The translations under genes were made by a program, and so were the position numbers. DNA of 64,000 bases from assembly GCA_022826705.1 (NCBI GenBank), contig JAJDUJ010000019.1:1-64000 (forward strand). Reading direction: 5' to 3'. This document shows, one piece after another, positions 43,935 through 52,715 of the stretch; position 1 is the first letter of the stretch; the number at the start of each line of letters is the position of its first letter. The notes beneath the pieces were generated by a model that was not told the origin of the DNA, searched no databases, and was given only the letters and a program-made list of their open reading frames with translations. The stretch comes from Acidimicrobiia bacterium (GTDB taxonomy: Bacteria > Actinomycetota > Acidimicrobiia > Acidimicrobiales > Bin134).

Positions 43935-45122
43935 TCAGAACTCAAAGTCTCCGAATATCTCGGGAACGGTGAGGTCGAATCCCACCTCGAAGGCCGCTCG
44001 AGCCCCGAAAAGGGAGTCCATCGCCGCGCTGGCCATTTCGTAGGCGGCCCGGATCTCCACCAGAGCTGCCGAGCCGACCACTGCTCGGGCTTCGATCAAC
44101 GCGTCGGCGGCCACTGCTCGGTTCTCAACCAACAGGGCATCGACCGCGTCGCAGGCGGCCTGGGCCCGGCGCCGGAACTCCTTGGCCTCGATGATCACGT
44201 CTCGGGCCGCGTCGTAGACGTCTGCCGGGGTCTCGGAGTCGCTGAACGAATAAGCCAGAGCCGATGCTGAATGGACATCGTCGGCCCCGCCGCGGTCACC
44301 GGCGGCGGCTTGGATCTCGAAGACAGTCGCGGTAGCCGCGGCCAGATTCGTCCGGGCCTCGGCTAGCGCCCCCCACAGCTCATCGGCGACTTCGGCGTTG
44401 TAGGCGGTTCGGGTAACCGCCAGCGTGGTCAGCGCCGAGCGGAACTCGCCGATTGACGTCGCCCTTATGTCATCGGCCACTGCGGTCTTCAAGTCGGCGG
44501 CCAACGCGGTTTGCGCGGCGGCCAGCGAATCCTTGATATAGGCGATTCGGGCGTTGGCCAGCAGGATCAGTGCCTCATCGACCGCTCGATAGGCGGATCG
44601 GGCCCCCGCCAGAACCGACAGAGTATTGGCTATTTTTTCGTAACCGGCTACGTCGGAGTCCGAGTCGATTTCCCTCTCCCGCTCCTCCACCAGGGCAACG
44701 AGGGCCCGGGCCAAGTGGCCGGAGAACGCACTGTCGTCGTCTTCGCTCCCATCTTCGGCATCGGCATCTCCAGCTCCCGCTCCGACGATGGCGCTGCTGG
44801 GCGTATCGGGCGCGGCGAAAGCGGCGGTGACCTCCGAAAGCGTGCTGCGGGCGGCATCGGCGTAGGCGGCAACCGCCCCCTTAGCCCGCAAAGCCTCGGC
44901 CATGGCCATGACTGCGGCCTTGTCGGCATCGTGGGCCGAGGCGTCGGCCTCGTCGTTCCACCCGGAGATGTCGGAGAAGAATCTGGCCCGCTGGGCCGCG
45001 TCGGCCGCCTCCCCTATATGGGCACAAGAACTGCGCAGGGCCTCAACCGCTCCGGCGTAGTACCGGGAGTCGGCTACCACACCCCCGGCCGAGAACTCCA
45101 TGCCTTCTACCGGCTCAGCCAT
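43935..45122 (-). CDS. Alanine-rich helical repeat protein, unknown function
   Basis: 395 residues, very rich in Ala with many Glu/Asp/Arg, no signal peptide and no membrane helix. A degenerate unit of about 15-17 residues with pattern L-x2-AR-x-AY-x3-x2-AL recurs: near 172-186 (LAGARSAYRAVDEAL), 187-200 (LLANARIAYIKDSL), 234-249, 250-260, 331-345 and 353-380 (LVEIRAAYEMASAAM, LFGARAAF). An acidic Asp/Glu-Ser-rich spacer sits at 113-133. The WNDEADASAHDADKA segment near 55 is more like a globular head. It should fold as a helical solenoid or coiled-coil bundle. I know no family with this pattern. Confidence 0.75.
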   Translation of the reverse strand: MAEPVEGMEFSAGGVVADSRYYAGAVEALRSSCAHIGEAADAAQRARFFSDISGWNDEADASAHDADKAAVMAMAEALRAKGAVAAYADAARSTLSEVTAAFAAPDTPSSAIVGAGAGDADAEDGSEDDDSAFSGHLARALVALVEEREREIDSDSDVAGYEKIANTLSVLAGARSAYRAVDEALILLANARIAYIKDSLAAAQTALAADLKTAVADDIRATSIGEFRSALTTLAVTRTAYNAEVADELWGALAEARTNLAAATATVFEIQAAAGDRGGADDVHSASALAYSFSDSETPADVYDAARDVIIEAKEFRRRAQAACDAVDALLVENRAVAADALIEARAVVGSAALVEIRAAYEMASAAMDSLFGARAAFEVGFDLTVPEIFGDFEF

Positions 45123-45260
45123 GGCCTACACGGTAGTTGGAACTGCCAAGAGAGATGGGCCGGAAGAGGCGACTCCATACTGTCAATCGCATAAGCCACC
45201 CCAGGGGAACCGAAATAGTACGGTTTGATCCAATCGGAACCAGGGACGGGGAGCGGGAAC

Positions 45261-46079
45261 ATGTCAGAAGCCTTGACGCCGGAGGAGATTGCCCGAAAGA
45301 TCAAGCGGGCCGGAATCGGCAAGGCCCAATTCGACTTCACCCAGACCTCAATCCTCGGCATCATGGCCGGGGCGTTCATCGCCTTAGGCGGTGTGTTCGC
45401 CCTCACCATCGCGGTCAGCCCGGAGCTGGGAACCGGGCCGGCCCGGCTGCTCATCGGGGTGGGCTTTTCATTGGGGCTGTTCTTGGTGGTGGTCACCGGG
45501 TCGGAGCTGTTTACCGGCAACAACCTGATGGTGGCCAGCTTCTTTAGTCGCCGCATCAGCGGACCAGAGCTCACCCGCAACTGGGCGCTGGCCTTCGTGG
45601 CCAACCTCGTCGGCTCACTGGTGATCGTGTTCTTGCTGTATTTCAGTCGTTGGTGGGCCCAAGCCGACTACGCGTTTTCGGTGCGGACCATCCAGATCGC
45701 CAACGACAAGGTCAACCTGTCGTTCGGCACCGCGTTCGTGCGGGGGCTGCTGGCCAACATGCTGGTGTGTTTGGCGGTGTGGATGGCGGTGGCCGGCCGC
45801 TCGCTGGTGGACAAGATGATCGGGATCCTCCTGCCCATCACCGCCTTCGTAGCCGCCGGCTTCGAGCACAGCATCGCCAATATGTTCTTCCTGCCACTCG
45901 GCTGGCTGGTTTCCACCGACGCAGAAGCCCTAGCCGCCGCCGGCCTCACCACCGACCAGATCGACCGCCTCAACTTCCCCTGGGTGGCCCACAACCTGAT
46001 CGCCGTCACCCTCGGCAACATCATCGGCGGCGCCCTAGTAGGCCTAACCAACTGGACCGTCTACCTGAGACGCCAGTAG
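45261..46079 (+). CDS. Formate/nitrite transporter (FNT) family protein
   Basis: 272 residues with six membrane helices of the FNT fold. Key landmarks: ILGIMAGAFIALGGVFALTI (helix 1), GSELFTGNNLMV (the conserved Asn-containing broken helix), RGLLANMLVCLAVWMA, and FEHSIANMFFLP, which carries the FNT central His. FNT pores conduct formate, nitrite, hydrosulfide or lactate anions. The ATG at 45261 has a GGAG 8 nt upstream; the frame is open for 12 codons before it. No formate or nitrite enzyme is adjacent, so the ion is unknown. Confidence 0.92.
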   Translation: MSEALTPEEIARKIKRAGIGKAQFDFTQTSILGIMAGAFIALGGVFALTIAVSPELGTGPARLLIGVGFSLGLFLVVVTGSELFTGNNLMVASFFSRRISGPELTRNWALAFVANLVGSLVIVFLLYFSRWWAQADYAFSVRTIQIANDKVNLSFGTAFVRGLLANMLVCLAVWMAVAGRSLVDKMIGILLPITAFVAAGFEHSIANMFFLPLGWLVSTDAEALAAAGLTTDQIDRLNFPWVAHNLIAVTLGNIIGGALVGLTNWTVYLRRQ

Positions 46080-46088
46080 CAGTCGCCG

Positions 46089-46981
46089 TCAGCGGAAGTT
46101 GGGAGCGACCACAGAGATGAGCTGGTCAAGTTCGTCGTCTCGTTGGGACAAAGACTCGTAGGTCCAGTCGGGGATGATGAGCTCTTGGGCGCCAGCGTCC
46201 GAGAACTGGCCGACTTGATCGGTCACCGCTTCTACTGAACCCATCAGGATCGGGCGTCTGCCAGCACGAGCGATGAACTCCCGCTGCACGGCAGAGTCTT
46301 CGCTCAAGCACAGGAACGCCTGGGTAGAACAGCCCACTTCACCGGCGTCACGTCCCACCGCATCGCAGTGTTGGCGGAGAATCTGCCGCTTGCGCCGAAG
46401 TGTCTCCGCGTCTGCCCAAGCGTTCCACCAGTCGGCATACAACGCCGCGGTTCGCAGCGTCCGGCGCTCCCCCTTGCCTCCGACCAGCAGCGGAATCCTC
46501 CCTTTGACCGGCTTTGGACACCTGGGCGCATCGGCAAACTCAAAAAGCTGGGACCGCATGGACCAACTCTCGTTCTCAAGCAGCCCCCGAATCGCCCGAC
46601 AGCCATCCTCCAGCCGATCCGACCTCGTCTTCAGATCGCCCAGCTCAAACCCATACGCCCGATGCTCGTTCTCCTGCCACCCCGCGCCGACTCCGAGGAT
46701 GAACCGCCCATTGCTGATGTGATCACATGTCGCCGCCGCCGATGCCAGAACCGCTGGATGCCGATACGTCACCGAGCACACCAACGACCCCAAGGTGACC
46801 CGCTCAGTGGCCGCCGCCAACCCGCCAGCGTGCTCCAAACCTCCAGCACCCCATCTGGGCCGTCACCCATGAAATGATCTGCCACCCAAACCCCATTCCA
46901 CCCGGTCGACTCAGCTCGAAGAGCAAGCTCAAGAATCTCCGACCAAGACCGTTCAAGAGCCGGCCAAACGCTAAACCTCAC
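46089..46981 (-). pseudogene. LLM-class flavin/F420 oxidoreductase disrupted by a frameshift
   Basis: The N-terminal part reads from a GTG at 46981 (VRFSVWPALERSWSEIL, then WNGVWVADHFMGDGPDG, VLEVWSTLAG). The remainder continues in another frame (GLAAATERVTLGSLV, GVGAGWQENEHRAYGFEL) to the stop at 46089. The two halves join as STLAG/GLAAATERV at about 46819-46823, where one base appears missing within a GGGTTGG run. Restoring it gives a continuous enzyme of about 298 residues with all family landmarks. No other damage is visible, so this is either a recent inactivation or a sequence error. A GGAGAG ribosome-binding site precedes the GTG. Confidence 0.8.
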
Positions 46982-47120
46982 TGCATTGCTCTCCTGCTCC
47001 CCTGATGGTTTCAGGAGACTATTGGGACATGATCTCAGCCCCCACCCCATTTCTGCTCTCGGCCAGATAACAGAAGCCCCGCCTACCGAGACAGAACCAA
47101 TAGGCGGCTACCCTGCGGCC

Positions 47121-48026
47121 ATGAGCAAGAGGCTGGATGGAAAAGCGGCGATGGTTACGGGGGCGGGGAATGGGATTGGGCGGGCCATTGCGCTGCTGTT
47201 GGCGGAGCATGGGGCTCAGGTGGTGGTGAACGACCTGGGGACTGATGAGCTGGGTGACGGGGCGGACGCTTCCCATGCGGCCCAGACGGTGGCTGACATC
47301 GAGGCGGCGGGGGGCACGGCGGTGGCCAACCACTCAGACGTGGCCAGCTTCGAGGGGGCTGGGGCAGTGGTGCAGCAGACGGTGGACGCCTTTGGGCGCA
47401 TCGACATCGCGGTGAACTGCGCCGGGGCGGCTATCGAGGGGTCGATCTATGAGATGGCGCCGGATCTGTACCACAAGACCATTGCCTTGCAGATGTCCCA
47501 GAAGTGGTACATCGCCCGCCACGCGGTGCCGCTGATGGTGGCCCAGGGTTGGGGCCGGGTGGTGAACACCACCTCGCACGGGGCACTGGGCGATCTGGGC
47601 CAGCCGGCGTTCGCCGCGGCCATGGGCGGGGTGATCTCCATGACCAAGGCGCTGGCCACCGAGACGGCGGGTACCGGTGTCACCGTGAACTGCCTGGCCC
47701 CGGGGGCCGCCACTCGGCTGCACGCTAAGACGCACGACGACTTCAAGGCCTGGCACGAGCAGGGGATCATCGACGACGAGATGTGGCAGAGCTACCTCAC
47801 CACTCCCCCGCCGCAATACGTGGCCCCCGCGGCGGTGTGGCTGTGTACTGATGCGGCCGACTACATCAGCGGCCACGTGGTCCACGCCGCGGGCGGCCAG
47901 GTGGCGGTGTTCAACGAGCTGCGAGAGGAGCGGGCCATCTACCGGGGCGACCACGCCGAGGTGGACCCGTGGACCCTGGACGAACTCGACCACTTGTTCC
48001 CCCGCAACCTGCTGCCCCGGCCCTGA
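47121..48026 (+). CDS. SDR-family protein lacking the catalytic Tyr and Lys
   Basis: 301 residues with an SDR Rossmann fold: MVTGAGNGIGRAIALLLAEH and VNCAGAA. At the place of the Tyr-xxx-Lys pair the sequence is FAAAM (QPAFAAAMGGVISMTKALA), so Phe replaces Tyr and Met replaces Lys. The Ser position reads TTSHGALG. The fold, LAPGAATRLH and a C-terminal extension (EVDPWTLDELDHLFPRN) are intact. It may be a noncatalytic or differently catalysing member. The ATG at 47121 is at the start of similarity; the frame is open upstream without it. Confidence 0.85.
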   Translation: MSKRLDGKAAMVTGAGNGIGRAIALLLAEHGAQVVVNDLGTDELGDGADASHAAQTVADIEAAGGTAVANHSDVASFEGAGAVVQQTVDAFGRIDIAVNCAGAAIEGSIYEMAPDLYHKTIALQMSQKWYIARHAVPLMVAQGWGRVVNTTSHGALGDLGQPAFAAAMGGVISMTKALATETAGTGVTVNCLAPGAATRLHAKTHDDFKAWHEQGIIDDEMWQSYLTTPPPQYVAPAAVWLCTDAADYISGHVVHAAGGQVAVFNELREERAIYRGDHAEVDPWTLDELDHLFPRNLLPRP

Positions 48027-48053
48027 GCAGCCAGGCTCGCCGTCGGCGGGCGG

Positions 48054-48632
48054 TCAGAGGGCGTGCTGGCACACCCAGCGGTGCATGGCGATGCCCGAGG
48101 CCACCCCGGCATTGATGGAGCGGGTGGAGCCGAACTGTGTGATGGCCAGAACCGCCTCACACACCTCCACTGCCTCGGGCGACAGACCAGGGCCTTCCTG
48201 GCCGAAGAGCAGCACACAGCGCTCGGGCAGCGAAGAGCCCTCGATGGGCTCGGTGCCGGGGCCGTTGTCGATGCCCAAGATCGGCAGCTCGGCCTCAGCG
48301 GCCCAGGCCACGAGGTCGTCCAGCTCGGGATGGTGCAGCACGTGGAGGTAGCGGTCGGTGACCATGGCCCCCCGACGGTTCCAGCGCCGCTTACCCACGA
48401 TGTGTACCGCAGCGGCGCCGAAGGCGTTGGCGTTGCGCACCACGGTGCCGATGTTGAGGTCGTGCTGCCAGTTCTCCACTGCGACGTGGAACCCATGGCG
48501 GCGGGCATCCAGATCGGCCACGATGGCCTCATGGCGCCAGAACCGGTAGACGTCCACCACATTGCGGGTGTCGCCAGCCTCCACTAGTTCGGGATCGAGG
48601 TGGGGCGGGAGACGCTCAACCCAGCGCGGCAA
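48054..48632 (-). CDS. SpoU/TrmH-family RNA 2'-O-methyltransferase
   Basis: 192 residues with the trefoil-knot SPOUT signatures in order: NIGTVVRNANAFGA (motif 1, conserved Asn/Arg), CVLLFGQEGPGLS (motif 2) and STRSINAGVASGIAMH (motif 3). An N-terminal about 45-residue helical extension precedes the knot. It methylates a ribose in tRNA or rRNA; which site cannot be told. The best start is TTG at 48632, as there is no nearby ATG or GTG compatible with the full fold; this is somewhat uncertain. Confidence 0.9.
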   Translation of the reverse strand: MPRWVERLPPHLDPELVEAGDTRNVVDVYRFWRHEAIVADLDARRHGFHVAVENWQHDLNIGTVVRNANAFGAAAVHIVGKRRWNRRGAMVTDRYLHVLHHPELDDLVAWAAEAELPILGIDNGPGTEPIEGSSLPERCVLLFGQEGPGLSPEAVEVCEAVLAITQFGSTRSINAGVASGIAMHRWVCQHAL

Positions 48633-48707
48633 CGCCTACACCCCTAGACCTGCCGATACTCATTGGATGACGGTAGCAACCCGTTGACAATCGACTAGAA
48701 ACTGCCC

Positions 48708-49973
48708 ATGGTCAACCGACTTGTTCCCGCTGCGACATCGATACTGCTGGCCGCGCTGCTGGCAGCCGCGTGCAGCGATGCCGACACCCCAGCCATCGGC
48801 GACGGCACCCTCGGCACGGTCACCGTGGGCCGGGGCGACTCCGTCCAAATCCGCTCGATCAGCTCCTTCGAGGACATGGGCGCCGGTGCCCGCGACTACA
48901 TCAACATCGTGGAGATGGCCATCGATGACTACGGGCCGATCCATGGCGAATTCACCGTCGGGCTCGGCGAGGGCATCCACGACGGGTGCTCAGCCGATGA
49001 AGGTCCGAGAGTTGCCGAGGCCGCGTTGGCTGATGACGGCGTGGTGGGGGTGATCGGCACATCCTGCTCGTCGACCGCCACCACCGCGGTGCCGTTGATC
49101 ACCGCAGAGGGGCTGGTGGTGATCTCCATGTCAAACAGCTCGCCGGCCCTCACCTCTGACCTGGCCGGCACGCCGGCCGAGCACTATCAGCCGGGGTACT
49201 ACCGCACGTCTCACAACGACCTTTACCAGGGTGAGGCGGTGTCCTCCTTCCTGCACGACACGCTCGGGGCGCAAAGCGCGGCGATTGTCCACGAGGGGGA
49301 CGCCTATACCCGAGGGCTGGCCCAGGCATTCCGCTCCTCGTTCGAGCGCAGCGGCGGCACCGTAACCGACTTCGTGGAGGTCAACTCGGACGCGTCTGAC
49401 CTGGCCGAAGTGCTGACCCGTCTAGCCGCCGGCAATCCCGATGCGCTGTACTTCCCGCTCACCCAAGACACAGCTGCCGAGTTCATCCAGGCCTTGAGAC
49501 GCAATGGAGACTTCGAAAACACGGTGCTGGCGTCAGGCGACGGCGTTCTGCACGACGCATTCTTGGCCTTGGACTCCTCACGGGGGGTGTTCGTCTCCGG
49601 TCCCGACCTCGACTTCGGCGGCAACGCCAACCAGGCCACCGGCGTGGACGCCGACCAAGCAGCCGAACGGTTCACAATCAAAACGGGGTCGCCGCCCCAC
49701 CGGGCTTTCTGGGCTCACGCCTACGACGCCACAACGCTGCTGCTCGATGCCGTCACCGCCGCATCTCGTATTGAAGGCCGCGAACTGGTGATCGATAGGG
49801 CGGGAATCCGTCAGTACCTCAACCAGGTTTCCGACTACCAGGGGCTCATCGGTGACATCAACTGCGATGCATACGGGGATTGCGGTTCAGGGCGGATAGC
49901 CATCATCGAGCACCTGAACCCCGACGACACCCTTGCCTCCCGGGACAACGTGGTCTTTCGGTTTTCCCCGTAG
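48708..49973 (+). CDS. HAAT-family ABC substrate-binding lipoprotein (orphan)
   Basis: 421 residues. Signal peptide with lipobox AAAC (Cys22), then a LivJ-type receptor fold: GVIGTSCSSTATTAVPLITA (ligand-binding Ser/Thr) and GAQSAAIVHEGDAYTRGLAQ. Two additional Cys near the C-terminus (INCDAYGDCG) may form a disulfide. It stands alone: no permease gene adjoins it, and the downstream genes are convergent acyl-CoA dehydrogenases. Sharing a permease with the nearby LivG-like ATPase or another locus is possible but unproven. Ligands could be carboxylates linked to the catabolic region. Confidence 0.88.
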   Translation: MVNRLVPAATSILLAALLAAACSDADTPAIGDGTLGTVTVGRGDSVQIRSISSFEDMGAGARDYINIVEMAIDDYGPIHGEFTVGLGEGIHDGCSADEGPRVAEAALADDGVVGVIGTSCSSTATTAVPLITAEGLVVISMSNSSPALTSDLAGTPAEHYQPGYYRTSHNDLYQGEAVSSFLHDTLGAQSAAIVHEGDAYTRGLAQAFRSSFERSGGTVTDFVEVNSDASDLAEVLTRLAAGNPDALYFPLTQDTAAEFIQALRRNGDFENTVLASGDGVLHDAFLALDSSRGVFVSGPDLDFGGNANQATGVDADQAAERFTIKTGSPPHRAFWAHAYDATTLLLDAVTAASRIEGRELVIDRAGIRQYLNQVSDYQGLIGDINCDAYGDCGSGRIAIIEHLNPDDTLASRDNVVFRFSP

Positions 49974-49990
49974 ACCCCCGCCGCAGACCC

Positions 49991-50926
49991 TTAGACCATC
50001 GCGGCGATCCGCTCGGCGTGCTCGTCGAGCGATCCGAAACAGGGGGTGAGCGCCCAAGCCCGCTTGAGGTAGAGGTGGGCGTCGATCTCCCATGTGAAGC
50101 CCATGCCCCCGTGGACCTGCACGCAGTCTTTGCCGTTGTGGTCGGCGGCCTCGGCGGCCAGGATGCGGGCGCCTGACACCGCCCGGTCCTCGTCGGCCAG
50201 TTCGGGAGCGTCGAGCACGCAACTGGCGTAGTACAGAGCGGCTCGGGCCACCTCTTCGCGGCTGTACATGTCGGCGCACTTGTGCTTGACGGCCTGGAAT
50301 TGGCCGATGGGCTTTCCGAACTGCTGGCGCTCCTGCGCATAGGCCACGGCCAGCTCCCGAGCGCCGGTGGCCAGGCCCACTTGGAGGGCCGAGCACAAGA
50401 ACACCGCACGGTTGACCCAGCCGTAGCAGCCGCCCACCTCCTCACCCTGGGGCAGCTCGGCCACTCGGCCCACCGGGGTCAGCGGGTCCACCGACTGGGC
50501 CAGCTCGAACGACAGCTCCGCGGCATCCACCCGCCACACACCGTCGCCGTCGAGCACCAACAGGGCATCGAGCACGTCGGGGTACTCGACCAGCGCGGAA
50601 CCGTCGGTGCGCTCGATGAGGCCGACCACTGCATCGTCTGTCACCCCCGCGGCCAACAGAGTTCCCACCAGCGGCCCGGGCACCAGGGCCCGGCCGAGTT
50701 GCTCGAACACCAGCCCGGCCTCAGCCCAACCCAAGCCGACCCCGCCGTCTTCCTCGGGCACCACTAGCGAGAACACGCCGGTGTCAACCAACTCGCCCCA
50801 CAACTGGCGGTCCACTCCGCCGCAGTCGGCCAATCCCCGCACGGTGTCGATGTCGAAACGGCCCTGGCACAGGTCCCGGATGCCGTCGCACAGGGCAACT
50901 TGGTCATCGGTTAGCTCGAAGTCCAT
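49991..50926 (-). CDS. Acyl-CoA dehydrogenase, small partner subunit
   Basis: 311 residues, shorter than the usual about 380, lacking parts of the beta domain. N-terminal MDFELTDDQVALCDGIRDL, SLVVPEEDGGVGLGWAEAGL, the helix YAQERQQFGKPIGQFQAVKH (flavin-contact helix) and QVHGGMGFTWEIDAHLYLKR near the end. Paired with the large gene upstream at 50982, as in mycobacterial FadE pairs that form alpha2-beta2 enzymes with one flavin site per heterodimer. The ATG at 50926 sits in the second copy of a junction duplication, 2 nt after the stop of a 16-codon mini-ORF. Confidence 0.9.
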   Translation of the reverse strand: MDFELTDDQVALCDGIRDLCQGRFDIDTVRGLADCGGVDRQLWGELVDTGVFSLVVPEEDGGVGLGWAEAGLVFEQLGRALVPGPLVGTLLAAGVTDDAVVGLIERTDGSALVEYPDVLDALLVLDGDGVWRVDAAELSFELAQSVDPLTPVGRVAELPQGEEVGGCYGWVNRAVFLCSALQVGLATGARELAVAYAQERQQFGKPIGQFQAVKHKCADMYSREEVARAALYYASCVLDAPELADEDRAVSGARILAAEAADHNGKDCVQVHGGMGFTWEIDAHLYLKRAWALTPCFGSLDEHAERIAAMV

Positions 50927-50995
50927 TCCTACTGCTCCTTGGACTGGTCCTGAGAGTGCTCAATTGGCCGGAAGTCCATGCCTACCGCTCCTTGG
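50918..50995 (-). repeat. Tandem duplication of a gene junction (25-bp units, 53 bp apart)
   Basis: Copies at 50918-50942 and 50971-50995 are identical at 23 of 25 positions. Each contains, on the minus strand, an AAGGAG (also coding Lys-Glu), a TAG stop, two bases and ATG GAC TTC. The outer copy ends the large acyl-CoA dehydrogenase (stop at 50982). The inner copy starts the small one. The result is a bridging mini-ORF between the two genes. Confidence 0.85.
50929..50979 (-). CDS. 16-codon mini-ORF bridging two acyl-CoA dehydrogenase genes
   Basis: Reads MDFRPIEHSQDQSKEQ then TAG. It starts 2 nt after the stop of the large dehydrogenase gene, with AAGGAG in place, and ends 2 nt before the ATG of the small one, again with AAGGAG. 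It is a by-product of the junction duplication. The peptide need not have a function; ribosomes passing through it would keep the flanking genes coupled. Whether it is translated is unknown. Confidence 0.35.
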   Translation of the reverse strand: MDFRPIEHSQDQSKEQ

Positions 50996-52175
50996 GCAAG
51001 CCCAGGATGCGCTCGCCGATGATGTTCCGCTGGATCTCGGAGGTGCCCGCGGCGATCGACAAGCTGAGCACGTACAGGCGGCTCGCCACCATGTCGCCGC
51101 CGGTCTGTTCGTCACCGCCGCCCTCGGCCAGCACCAGGGCGCCCCGCTCCAGCATGCGGTGGGCCAAGTCGGCCATGCGCTTTTTCACCTCGGCGTAGTA
51201 GAGCTTGAACACCGACCCGCCGGGGCCGGGCATCCCCGTGCGCTGGGCCTGCGAAACAACCCGCTTGGTGAGCGCCCACAGGGCGTCGTATTCGGCCTGG
51301 AGATGGCCGATCTCCCGGCGAATCTCGTCGTCATCCCAGGCGGTAGACCCATTGCGGCGAATGCCCCGAGCCAATTCGGCCATCTCGGCTAGCTGGTTCA
51401 TCGTGCCCAGCAGCTCGCTGATGAAAGCGGTGCCGCGCTCGAAGCTGAACGTGACCATGGCCACCCGCCAGCCGTCGTTCTCGTCTCCCACCCGGTTCTC
51501 CACCGGGATGCGGACCTCGTCGAAGAACACCTCGCAGAATTCGCTGGAACCGGCCACGGTGGTGATGGGCCGCACTTCGATTCCGGGCAGGTCCATGGGA
51601 CAGATCAGCCAGGTGATGCCCCGGTGCTTGGGGGCCTCTTGATCGGTGCGCACCAGCAGCTCGCAGTAGTCGGCCACATGGCCGAACGACGTCCAGATCT
51701 TCTGGCCGGTCACCACGTAGTGGTCGCCGTCGCGGATGGCCCGGGTGGACAGCGAGGCCAGGTCGGACCCGGCGTTGGGCTCCGAGAACCCCTGGCACCA
51801 AACCTCCTCGCCCTTCAACATGGCGGGCAAGTGGCGGGCCTGCTGCTCGGCAGTGGCCTCCAGTATGAGGGTGGGGCCGGCGTGGAGCTGGGCGACGAAG
51901 TTCATCCCCACGTACGGCGCGCCCATCCTGGTGGTCTCCTCCAGAAAGATCAGGTGCTCGGTGGGAGTGGAGCCCCGGCCGCCGAACTCCGACGGCCAGT
52001 TGATGCCCGCGTATCCGGCGTCGTAGAGCTTGCGCTGCCAGCCCATGTCCCATTCCCGGCGAGCGGTCCAATCGTCGCGGTCGGGAGGATCACCCAGCGT
52101 GGGCAGCACTTCGCCGAGCCAGTCGCGCAGCTCGTCGCGGAACGCGATCTCTTCTGCGGAGAATCGAATATCCAT
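50982..52175 (-). CDS. Acyl-CoA dehydrogenase, large partner subunit
   Basis: 397 residues: INWPSEFGGRGSTPTEHLIF, GFSEPNAGSDLASLSTRA (beta-domain flavin contact), VTGQKIWTSFGH, and C-terminal AAGTSEIQRNIIGERILGLP. In medium-chain enzymes the tripeptide before GT contains the catalytic Glu; here it is Ala-Ala. Adjacent to a small-type partner, so probably the other half of a heteromeric FadE-type enzyme acting on bulky (for example steroid-side-chain or ring-derived) acyl-CoAs. Substrate inferred from neighbourhood only. ATG start at 52175. Confidence 0.91.
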   Translation of the reverse strand: MDIRFSAEEIAFRDELRDWLGEVLPTLGDPPDRDDWTARREWDMGWQRKLYDAGYAGINWPSEFGGRGSTPTEHLIFLEETTRMGAPYVGMNFVAQLHAGPTLILEATAEQQARHLPAMLKGEEVWCQGFSEPNAGSDLASLSTRAIRDGDHYVVTGQKIWTSFGHVADYCELLVRTDQEAPKHRGITWLICPMDLPGIEVRPITTVAGSSEFCEVFFDEVRIPVENRVGDENDGWRVAMVTFSFERGTAFISELLGTMNQLAEMAELARGIRRNGSTAWDDDEIRREIGHLQAEYDALWALTKRVVSQAQRTGMPGPGGSVFKLYYAEVKKRMADLAHRMLERGALVLAEGGGDEQTGGDMVASRLYVLSLSIAAGTSEIQRNIIGERILGLPKER

Positions 52176-52196
52176 CGGCTGCGATGGTACCGACCT

Positions 52197-52715
52197 TCAG
52201 AGAAGGGTCAGTAGTCGATCCATCAGCGAGTCGATCTCTTGGGCGCAGGCGATGAAGATGTCTTCATCAAAGCCGCCGGGGTCCACCACCTCCTCGCCGT
52301 AGGGCAGCGTGGCGTCGGCCAGGTTGAGGGCGGCCACCCGCTGGGCCAAGGACTCGGGCCCGGGCGGCAACTCGTCGACGAGGCGCTTGATGGTGGCGGT
52401 GCGGGCCGCGGCTTCGGGGTGGACTCGGCGCACGTAGTCCACGTGCTCCGGGGCGAAAGCCACGATGAGATCGGCGCCTCGGGCGTCTGCAGCGGTCAGC
52501 TGGTGGCTTCGGTGGCTGCCGTCGGCCAGCCCTAGCGACTCCAGCGCCCGCCGGGTTCGCCCGCTCATGGGCAGGCCCTCGATGCTGTGGGTGCCTGCTC
52601 CCACAAATCGCACCGCGTCGGTGCGGGCCCGTCCGATGACGGTGGCCATCACGGATCGGGCGGCGTTGCCGGTACACAGCATCACCACCACCGGCCGGGC
52701 GTCTGACTCGGTCAT
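52197..52715 (-). CDS. Low-molecular-weight protein-tyrosine-phosphatase/arsenate reductase-type protein
   Basis: 172 residues of the LMW-PTP fold. The P-loop is at the N-terminus: VMLCTGNAARSVMA, with Cys14 and Arg20 in the CX5R arrangement. DLIVAFAPEHVDYVRR and DATLPYGEEVVDPGGFDED supply the late loop, where the general-acid Asp-Pro pair appears as VVDPGG. Physiological substrate unknown; the arsenate-reductase alternative has a similar loop. The ATG at 52715 overlaps the stop of a 16-codon mini-ORF (ATGA) in a duplicated junction. Confidence 0.88.
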   Translation of the reverse strand: MTESDARPVVVMLCTGNAARSVMATVIGRARTDAVRFVGAGTHSIEGLPMSGRTRRALESLGLADGSHRSHQLTAADARGADLIVAFAPEHVDYVRRVHPEAAARTATIKRLVDELPPGPESLAQRVAALNLADATLPYGEEVVDPGGFDEDIFIACAQEIDSLMDRLLTLL

